The notes below the pieces were generated by a model. The model was not told the origin of the DNA and searched no databases. It saw only the letters and a program-made list of their open reading frames with translations. This document shows, one piece after another, positions 6,234 through 11,267 of a DNA stretch of 11,267 nucleotides (the first letter of the stretch is position 1; each line of letters opens with the position of its first letter). A program made the translations under genes and the position numbers. This stretch comes from an uncultured Selenomonas sp. (GTDB lineage: Bacteria > Bacillota > Negativicutes > Selenomonadales > Selenomonadaceae): contig CAMURM010000026.1 in NCBI GenBank assembly GCA_947097535.1, positions 1-11,267 of the forward strand, written 5' to 3'.

Positions 6234-6970
6234 CAGCCTTCGCCTCCCTTCGTCAGAAGCTCATGCGGCAAAGTCTGCCGCGCCGTGCGCACCGCCTCGC
6301 CCGCCTGCTTCATCGGCACATCGAGCGGCGCATCGGCCTCGTCCTCTGCGACGAAGCCGCACGAAGCGCCCGCCTTCTCATGCTTCGCTTCGGCGACGCG
6401 CGTGAAGGCGACCTCGCGAGAAGCGCCCTTCGCCCGCACCTCGACGCCCCAGCGCGAGAGCACGTCGATGGCTCGGCGCTCGATCTCGGGCAGAAGCGCC
6501 TCCATCTGCGGGCTGAGCGCGACACCAGCACCGACGGCGTAGGGCTGTGCGCCGAGCACGACGACGTCGGGAATCGCGCGCCCCGTCACGGAAAGCGTCG
6601 CGAGCACGTCCTGGATGCCGACCTCGTGCACCGACAGCTTGTCCTGGAAATGCGCCGAGATTCCCTCATTCTCAAAGTGAAAGAGCGTGCCCGCCTCCTT
6701 GCCGCCGTTGACGGAATCGAGCACGAGCAGATGCTCCGTGCCCGTGATGACGCCCAGAAGCTCCGCGCCGAGCGTGCCGCCGTCGATGATCTGCACCTCG
6801 GGCGGGAAGTCGTACTTCTCGCGCAGAATCTCAGCGGCGCGCACGCCGAAGCCCTCGTCCTGCAAAATGACGTTGCCGATGCCGAGGATCGTCACGGCGG
6901 GCGCCGTCTGCATCTCCTGCATCGCACGCGCAAGCTCTTCGGGCGACACGTCGAGGAAGTTTCCGCTCAT
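6233..6970 (-). CDS. hyaD: [NiFe]-hydrogenase maturation endopeptidase with long C-terminal extension
   Basis: 245 residues. It belongs to the HyaD/HybD/HupD protease family, which removes the C-terminal peptide of the large subunit after nickel is inserted. The core is residues ~24-180: ILGIGNVILQDEGFG with Glu39, LVLDSVNGG with Asp85, and SVHEVGI with His115, matching the three nickel-sensing ligands known in HybD. GAQPYAVGAG (140-149) is also typical. Family members are usually about 160-200 residues. This one has about 22 extra residues at the N-terminus and about 65 at the C-terminus (Glu/Ala-rich, with one His and one Cys at 197 and 204). The start is the ATG overlapping the hypB stop (ATGA), with AAGGAGG 7 bases upstream; a longer frame upstream would run into hypB. 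The expected substrate is the large subunit encoded in the same operon. Confidence 0.94.
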   Translation of the reverse strand: MSGNFLDVSPEELARAMQEMQTAPAVTILGIGNVILQDEGFGVRAAEILREKYDFPPEVQIIDGGTLGAELLGVITGTEHLLVLDSVNGGKEAGTLFHFENEGISAHFQDKLSVHEVGIQDVLATLSVTGRAIPDVVVLGAQPYAVGAGVALSPQMEALLPEIERRAIDVLSRWGVEVRAKGASREVAFTRVAEAKHEKAGASCGFVAEDEADAPLDVPMKQAGEAVRTARQTLPHELLTKGGEG

Positions 6971-7632
6971 CTGGCCGCCTCCTTCTTTTCGCGCACATTC
7001 TTCCTGAGCCAGTCGAGCCACGCCCCAAGCCCCTCGCCCGTGCGGCAGGCGACCGCCATGATCTCGACGCCCGGATGAATCGTGCGGATATCCTCCTGTG
7101 CGCTCTCCATGTCGAAGTCCGTATAGGGCAAAAGATCGACCTTGTTCAAAACGGCCGCGTCGGCCTCCTTGAACATCAGCGGGTACTTCAATGGCTTGTC
7201 GTCCCCCTCCGTGATCGACAGCACGACCGCCTTCTTGTCCTGCCCCAGCTCGAATTCCGCCGGGCAGACGAGGTTGCCGACATTCTCGATGATGAGCATG
7301 TCGAGCGAGTCGAGGTCGATGGACGAGAGCGCGCTCTTGACCATCGGCGCGTCGAGATGACAGCCGCCGCTCGTGTTGATCTGCACGACGGGCACGCCGA
7401 GGCGGTCGATGCGCTCGGCGTCCTTCGATGTGAAGAGATCGCCCTCGATGACGGCAAGACGCATCTCATCCTTCAATGCTTCCAACGTGCGCTCCAGGAG
7501 CGTCGTCTTGCCCGCGCCCGGCGATCCCATGAGATTGAGCACGAAGATCCCCTTCCGCTGAAAAAGCGTCGCATTTTCTGCTGCTGCTTCATCATTCATC
7601 GCCAGAACGTTCTTCATGACCTTGACTTCCAT
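6967..7632 (-). CDS. hypB: Hydrogenase nickel-insertion GTPase HypB
   Basis: 221 residues, a SIMIBI-class GTPase that delivers nickel together with HypA. Seen: N-terminal MEVKVMKNVLAMND, Walker A GSPGAGKT (36-43), the GGCHLDA metal site with Cys91-His92 and Cys123, and NKVD (163-166) for guanine. The MEVK start (7632) is 4 bases behind hypA; the frame is open further upstream but only inside hypA. It lacks the N-terminal CxxCGC high-affinity nickel motif of E. coli HypB and also any His-rich stretch. The missing motif appears instead at the N-terminus of the small protein encoded at 8080-8322. It overlaps the protease gene by 4 bases. Confidence 0.96.
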   Translation of the reverse strand: MEVKVMKNVLAMNDEAAAENATLFQRKGIFVLNLMGSPGAGKTTLLERTLEALKDEMRLAVIEGDLFTSKDAERIDRLGVPVVQINTSGGCHLDAPMVKSALSSIDLDSLDMLIIENVGNLVCPAEFELGQDKKAVVLSITEGDDKPLKYPLMFKEADAAVLNKVDLLPYTDFDMESAQEDIRTIHPGVEIMAVACRTGEGLGAWLDWLRKNVREKKEAAR

Positions 7633-7636
7633 TTTC

Positions 7637-7978
7637 TTAGTCCACCTCCAAAGATTCCACCTTGAGTTCGCGTCCCGAGATGATTTCAAGTGCGCCGTTC
7701 CTGCACGAAGGGCACAAGAAGCTGTATCGCTCGACATGCTGCTCCTTGCCGCAAGACCCACAGCGTCCGACGAGCGGCACGCGCTCGATGTCGAGAGCCG
7801 CGCCGTCTGCCGCCGTGCCTCTTGTCAGAGCCTCGAAGCAAAAGAGCAGCGACTCGCATTCCACTCCCGCCATTTCACCGACGAGCAGCTTCACGCGTGC
7901 GACGCGCTTCGCCTCGTTTTCCTCCATCGCCTTGAGCGCGATGTCCAAAATGCCCTCGGCGATCGCCATTTCATGCAC
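7637..7978 (-). CDS. hypA: Hydrogenase nickel-insertion protein HypA
   Basis: 113 residues. HypA binds nickel at its N-terminus (Met-His2-Glu3) and zinc at two CxxC pairs, here Cys73/Cys76 and Cys89/Cys92. I chose the GTG at 7978-7976 because it yields HEMAIAEG from position 2, the invariant HypA N-terminus with His2, and AGGAGG lies 7 bases upstream. A longer frame upstream exists but would move His2 and is unlikely. It is preceded by a strong terminator-like hairpin (7996-8036), so its expression may be lower than that of the structural genes. It is followed by hypB after 4 bases. Confidence 0.95.
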   Translation of the reverse strand: MHEMAIAEGILDIALKAMEENEAKRVARVKLLVGEMAGVECESLLFCFEALTRGTAADGAALDIERVPLVGRCGSCGKEQHVERYSFLCPSCRNGALEIISGRELKVESLEVD

Positions 7979-7995
7979 CGAACTTCCTCCTATGC

Positions 7996-8036
7996 GAAAA
8001 GCGCCCCCTCCGGCGGCTTGCCGAAAGGGGGCGCCA
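7996..8036 (-). terminator. Terminator/attenuator-like hairpin between the structural and maturation genes
   Basis: GCGCCCCC (8001-8008) pairs with GGGGGCGC (8027-8034). Inner bases extend the stem, and on the minus strand it is followed by TTTTCGC. It lies about 20 bases before the hypA start, with the hypA ribosome site directly behind. The U-run is only four, so partial termination or mRNA 3'-end protection is more likely than a full stop. I found no clear promoter between it and the upstream gene. Confidence 0.65.
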
Positions 8037-8079
8037 TCTTTCCCTGTTGAAACGATGCGGCAAAAGCGCACCGCCCGAC

Positions 8080-8322
8080 TCAGAGCGCAGCCGAAAGGCC
8101 TCGCTCCTCAAAAATGCCAAGAATCTCCGTGAGTTTTGTCTTCGCCGGATCGTAGTCGACCGTCGTCTCGCCGTCGTGCGCGTGGATGTGCACGTAGAGC
8201 ACGCCCGCAAGACCCAAAAGCGCCTTTTCCGCGCCCTTCGCCGACTCCTCCGTATAGCCTTTGACATTGAACTGCAGGCGCGTATTGCCGTTCGCCGCGC
8301 CGCAGCCGCATTCTTTACACAT
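8080..8322 (-). CDS. HMA-like ferredoxin-fold protein with N-terminal CxxCGC motif; putative nickel carrier
   Basis: 80 residues. It starts MCKECGCG, the same Cys2/Cys5/Cys7 spacing as the high-affinity nickel site at the N-terminus of E. coli HypB. From residue ~14 it follows the heavy-metal-associated (HMA, CopZ-like) pattern: strand RLQFNVKGY, helix EESAKGAEKALLGLAGV, a strand pair with VDYDPAK, and helix LTEILGIFEERGL. The usual GMTCxxC metal loop is degenerate here (GYTEES at 22-27, no cysteine). A His45-His47-His49 alternation lies in the second strand. It follows hydrogenase cytochrome b by 21 bases, with AGAGG 9 bases before ATG, and precedes hypA and hypB. Inference: it supplies or stores nickel for HypA/HypB, replacing the HypB N-terminus. 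It could instead bind Cu or Zn. Confidence 0.88.
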   Translation of the reverse strand: MCKECGCGAANGNTRLQFNVKGYTEESAKGAEKALLGLAGVLYVHIHAHDGETTVDYDPAKTKLTEILGIFEERGLSAAL

Positions 8323-8343
8323 AAGCTTGAACCTCTTCCTTCC

Positions 8344-9060
8344 TCAGCTCGCCCTGCCCTTGTGCTCTTCCTCGGGGTGGCTGAGCTGGTAAGCGTCGAG
8401 CGGCTCGTGCGTCAGGATTTTCCTGCCGGAGAACATGCTCGACACTTCGCTCTCGCCCTCCATGAACTCCGCGCGGATGACCATGTAGAGATGGCCGATG
8501 GCGAAGAGGATGATGAACCAGGCGACGTAGTGGTGCACGAGGTGCACCATGAACTCGTTGCCCAGGAGCGTGATGACCCAGCCGAAGAGCATGAAAGACA
8601 CGCTTTCCGGCTCGTTCGCGCCGTACATCGCAAAGCCCGTCAAGACCTCGACGGCGACGAGCACGTAGAGCAGCGTGTACGACATGCGCGCGATCGGGTT
8701 CCGGAGGTACGACTTGTGCTCGTAGCGCGCGAAGATGTAGTGCAGGATGACGTCGCCGATCGCCCGCCAGAAAAGCCCCTCCCAGAAGCGCGGGAAGAGA
8801 CGGTCGCCGCGGTTCACATAGAAGCCGTAAATCCTCAGGAGGAAGGCCGCCATGAAGGTGAACGCTGCGATGAAATGGATGTTTCGGATGTTGTCCGTCG
8901 TCATGCCGCTGAACGTCGGCTCGACGGAGTAAATGAGCCAAGGCTCGGTGATCATCAATCCCGTCGCAAAGAGGACCGAGATGCAGACGACCATGATCCA
9001 GTGAAAGATCCTGAGCCAAGGACTGAAAACGTAGTAGATCCTGCGTTTGACTTCTCTCAT
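8344..9060 (-). CDS. hyaC: [NiFe]-hydrogenase cytochrome b subunit
   Basis: 238 residues of the HyaC/HupC/HydC family. This diheme b-type membrane anchor takes electrons from the small subunit and reduces quinone. Four transmembrane helices are visible, at about 18-38, 60-80, 126-146 and 168-195. Candidate heme ligands are His20 (RIFHW), His62 (IRNIHF), His176/His177 (LVHHYVAW) and His190 (IGHLYM), as in the family. A charged cytoplasmic tail follows. It lies 81 bases behind the large-subunit gene, and that gap holds a strong hairpin. Only a weak GGGA is close to the ATG, whereas a good AGGAGA sits upstream of the hairpin. Next downstream is the HMA-like gene. Confidence 0.95.
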   Translation of the reverse strand: MREVKRRIYYVFSPWLRIFHWIMVVCISVLFATGLMITEPWLIYSVEPTFSGMTTDNIRNIHFIAAFTFMAAFLLRIYGFYVNRGDRLFPRFWEGLFWRAIGDVILHYIFARYEHKSYLRNPIARMSYTLLYVLVAVEVLTGFAMYGANEPESVSFMLFGWVITLLGNEFMVHLVHHYVAWFIILFAIGHLYMVIRAEFMEGESEVSSMFSGRKILTHEPLDAYQLSHPEEEHKGRAS

Positions 9061-9074
9061 ATCACATGTCCCTG

Positions 9075-9113
9075 CTGCCGCGAAACGCGCGATGAACGCC
9101 CCGCTCGCGGCAG
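9075..9113 (-). other. Intercistronic hairpin between the large-subunit and cytochrome b genes
   Basis: CTGCCGCGA (9075-9083) pairs perfectly with TCGCGGCAG (9105-9113); the loop can form three more G-C pairs. No U-run follows, so it is not an intrinsic terminator. An AGGAGA (9121-9116) lies just before it and would be brought to about 17 bases from the cytochrome b ATG if the stem is folded. Possible roles are mRNA segment stability or tuning of translation. Confidence 0.5.
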
Positions 9114-9141
9114 TTTCTCCTTTCCACGATGCGTGATCGTT

Positions 9142-11049
9142 CTATTCTTCCACCTGCAGTCCCGCATAGGGATCGGTCGTCATGATCTTGAGCGTGTCGC
9201 CGTTCGCGTTGTAGACGTGCGTGGAGCAGGCCATGCACGGATCGAACGAGCGGATGACGCGCACGATCTCCAAGGGCTTGTCGGGCACGGCGACGCGCGT
9301 GTCCATCATCGCCATCTCGTAGGCGCCGTGTCCTGCCGCATCGTCGCGCGGGCAGGCGTTCCACGTCGTCGGCACGACGCACTGATAGTTCGCGATCTTG
9401 CCGTTCTTGATGACGACCCAGTGCGAGAGCGCGCCGCGCGGCGCGTCGTAAAGGCCGACGCCCTTCGCTTCCTTCGGCCACGTCACGGGATCCCACTTAT
9501 CCGATGTTGCGACGGCGAGGTCGCCGCCCTTGATGTTCGCGATGAGCTTGTCGAAGTAGTACTTCTCGATCTCGGCGTTGAGCTGCGCGTCGAGCGCACG
9601 AGCCGCCGTGCGGCCGACCATCGTCGGCAGCCAGACCTCGGGGGCGAGACCGATCGCCTTCGACACCGCATCCATCTGGTTGAGCATGAGCTGCTCCGCC
9701 CACGTCGGATCGGGCAGGAGGCCCTTCTTCGCCTTGACGTAGATGATGATGTAGCGCGCCAGAGGACCGACCTCGGCGAGCTTGCCGCGCCATTTTGGCG
9801 TCTTGAGCCACGAGTACTTGCCCTTCTCGTTGAGTTCCTGCCAGTTCGTCTGCGTGCCGACCTTCGGCGCCGTGTACTTCGGCTTCGTCTGTCCTGCCCA
9901 CGGATGCAGATCGCTCTCCGCGCCCTCGTACTCGTACCACGAATGATCGACGCCCTCGGTGAAGGCGACGGGATCGGACAGATCCTCCGCCTTGACCTCC
10001 GTGAAGGTCGCCGCAGCAAGGCCTGCGCCGAAGTTCTCGACGACGCCGTTCGAGCGGATCAGGAGCTGGCGCATGAAATCGCCGTTTCGCGTGCCCGTGT
10101 AGCTCTGCTCGGGGAACTGGCCGAACGCCATGACGCAATGCTTGGCGAGGCCGCCGCCGTCCACCTTGCCCGCCTTGACGTAGAGTGAGCCGATGGCGAG
10201 CACATCGGGCAGATAATATTCGTTGACGAGCGTGCGCGTGAGGTTCACGGCGCGGTCGACGATGGCGAGACGAGCCGTGTTGATCGGCGCATTGCCGTCG
10301 TCGAGGGAGATCGCGCACGGCATGCCGCCGACGACATAGTGCGCGTGCGGGTTCTTGCCGCCGAACACGACGTGCGGCGTCATGATCTCACGGTGCTTGT
10401 CGAGCATCTCAAGATAGTGGACGACCGCGATGAGATGCACCTCGGGCGGCAGGATCTTGTAGTCGGGATGATCCCACCAGTTCGCCGCAAAGATGCCGAG
10501 CTGGCCGCTCTTGACGATCTGCTCGATCTTCTGCTTGAATGCCGCGAAGTATTCGGGCGTCGCATTCGGGAAGTCCTTCGGATACGCTTCCGTATTGAGC
10601 CCTGCAGGACCTGCGAGCGGCAGGCGCAGCTTGAGGATCTCACGCTGCAGGTTCGCCGCCGCGACCGGGTCTGCCGCCAGAGCCTCGACGGGGCTGACCC
10701 AGTCGAGCGCATGCAGATGATAGAAATGCACGATGTGATCCTGCACCGTCAGGCAGCCTGCCATGATATTGCGGATATAGTTTGCGTTCGTCGGGATGCG
10801 GATGCCGAGCGCATCCTCGACGGCGCGTACGGAACACAGCGCGTGCGCCGTCGTACAGACGCCGCATATACGCTGGATGTACGCCCACGCATCGCGCGGA
10901 TCACGTCCGTTCATGACGAGTTCGAGGCCGCGCCACGCCGTGCCGCTCGAAAGAGCATCCGTGACCTTGCCCGTCGCCTCATCCACCTGCACCTCGACGC
11001 GCAGATGCCCTTCGATTCTCGTTACCGGATCGACCGTTACATGTTTCAT
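9142..11049 (-). CDS. hyaB: [NiFe]-hydrogenase large subunit (group 1, membrane-bound uptake type)
   Basis: 635 residues. This is the catalytic subunit that holds the NiFe(CN)2CO site and splits H2. The L1 motif RICGVCTTAHA (60-70) gives Cys62 and Cys65, and the L2 motif DPCMACSTH (603-611) gives Cys605 and Cys608, the four nickel ligands. After His611 a 24-residue tail (VYNANGD...) remains, which the protease in this operon should remove once nickel is in place. Other typical stretches are DPVTRIEGH (7-15) and LHPWAG. Both L1 and L2 fit group 1 periplasm-facing uptake enzymes. Subgroup and oxygen tolerance cannot be judged because the small subunit is mostly outside. The ATG overlaps the small-subunit stop (ATGA) with AGG 7 bases upstream. 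Confidence 0.97.
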   Translation of the reverse strand: MKHVTVDPVTRIEGHLRVEVQVDEATGKVTDALSSGTAWRGLELVMNGRDPRDAWAYIQRICGVCTTAHALCSVRAVEDALGIRIPTNANYIRNIMAGCLTVQDHIVHFYHLHALDWVSPVEALAADPVAAANLQREILKLRLPLAGPAGLNTEAYPKDFPNATPEYFAAFKQKIEQIVKSGQLGIFAANWWDHPDYKILPPEVHLIAVVHYLEMLDKHREIMTPHVVFGGKNPHAHYVVGGMPCAISLDDGNAPINTARLAIVDRAVNLTRTLVNEYYLPDVLAIGSLYVKAGKVDGGGLAKHCVMAFGQFPEQSYTGTRNGDFMRQLLIRSNGVVENFGAGLAAATFTEVKAEDLSDPVAFTEGVDHSWYEYEGAESDLHPWAGQTKPKYTAPKVGTQTNWQELNEKGKYSWLKTPKWRGKLAEVGPLARYIIIYVKAKKGLLPDPTWAEQLMLNQMDAVSKAIGLAPEVWLPTMVGRTAARALDAQLNAEIEKYYFDKLIANIKGGDLAVATSDKWDPVTWPKEAKGVGLYDAPRGALSHWVVIKNGKIANYQCVVPTTWNACPRDDAAGHGAYEMAMMDTRVAVPDKPLEIVRVIRSFDPCMACSTHVYNANGDTLKIMTTDPYAGLQVEE

Positions 11050-11267
11050 TTATGCACCTGCTCTCTCTTCGCCTTCTCCTCTTCCTTCTCGATCGCCGCA
11101 TCCGCCTTTGCGCGCTGCGCGAGGCTCAGAGCGCCGTGTACGACGACGCCCGCCGCCGTGCCGACCGCGAGTCCGACGCCGATCTTGTCGATGCTGCCCA
11201 AAGGCCCGTACTTCGGCAGACGGTCGGAGAACGGCGCATCGTCCCAGAAGTTCGCGTTCGTGCAGCC
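11046..11267 (-). CDS. hyaA: [NiFe]-hydrogenase small subunit, C-terminal part
   Basis: Only the last 73 residues are in the window, starting at the right edge. The first visible residues GCTNANFWDD correspond to the last cysteine of the medial Fe-S cluster region and the FWD motif of group 1 small subunits. Next come 'FSDRLPKYGPLGSIDKIG' and one hydrophobic segment (GVGLAVGTAAGVVVHGAL), the C-terminal transmembrane anchor that docks to cytochrome b. A charged Glu/Lys-rich tail ends the protein. The TGA overlaps the large-subunit ATG. The signal peptide (Tat) and the other cluster ligands lie outside and cannot be assessed. Confidence 0.92.
   Translation of the reverse strand, partial: GCTNANFWDDAPFSDRLPKYGPLGSIDKIGVGLAVGTAAGVVVHGALSLAQRAKADAAIEKEEEKAKREQVHK

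Noticed and set aside
7979..8079. A separate promoter for hypA
   Set aside because: The best candidate (TTGCCG, 17 bases, AAGATG) has a poor -10 and lies before the terminator-like hairpin.
8047..10188. A 713-codon open frame on the plus strand, opposite the large-subunit, cytochrome b and HMA-like genes
   Set aside because: It is the mirror of well-recognised minus-strand genes with GC-rich third positions. Its translation is Arg/His/Val-rich with no recognisable domain, and no ribosome site was seen.
1..11267. CRISPR arrays, tRNA or rRNA genes, insertion sequences, phage or defence genes
   Set aside because: No repeat-spacer pattern, cloverleaf, rRNA segment, transposase or defence protein was seen.

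Overview
The window fits a GC-rich, anaerobic Firmicutes relative of the class Negativicutes, probably Selenomonas or a close genus. The grounds are the Asp23/Gls24-type gene end, a fused BioW-BioF protein, BirA-type regulation, high GC third positions and a membrane-bound group 1 uptake [NiFe]-hydrogenase. This placement is inferred from protein style and was not tested by a search.

Left end (1-1250). The last 26 codons of a plus-strand Asp23/Gls24-like gene are followed by an intrinsic terminator. The next ~550 bases hold no convincing protein gene. On the minus strand they have a sigma70-type promoter (about 631-659), many nested inverted repeats whose wobble pairs favour minus-strand RNA, and a perfect 20-bp hairpin at the far end (149-191). 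I read this as a stable structured RNA of about 475 nt that I cannot assign to a known family. Then comes a small secreted protein gene (minus) with its own near-consensus promoter and a terminator.

Biotin block (1276-3876). A minus-strand bioW-bioF fusion (pimeloyl-CoA synthetase plus 8-amino-7-oxononanoate synthase) diverges from a plus-strand small integral membrane protein resembling ECF-transporter S components. A perfect BirA-like operator sits between them. Each of its two arms contains the -35 hexamer of one of two divergent promoters, so both genes are probably biotin-repressed. Because BioW consumes pimelate, the membrane protein may import pimelate or biotin.

Hydrogenase block (3889-11267, all minus, transcribed right to left). 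The order is hydrogenase small subunit (only its C-terminus is inside), large subunit, cytochrome b subunit, an 80-residue HMA-like protein, hypA, hypB, maturation protease, hypC, hypD and hypE. From hypA onward the genes overlap or lie within 16 bases of each other, as expected for one operon. The enzyme should oxidise H2 at the outer face of the membrane and pass electrons through the b-type cytochrome to quinone. The hyp products build and insert the NiFe(CN)2CO site, and the protease trims the large subunit afterwards. hypF is not in the window.

Most notable points: (1) the 80-residue protein carries at its N-terminus the CxxCGC nickel motif known from the N-terminus of E. coli HypB, while the HypB here lacks it; (2) the unassigned structured RNA; (3) the BirA-controlled pairing of a BioWF fusion with an uncharacterised membrane protein; (4) terminator-like hairpins that split the hydrogenase operon before hypA and stop antisense readthrough over the membrane-protein gene.
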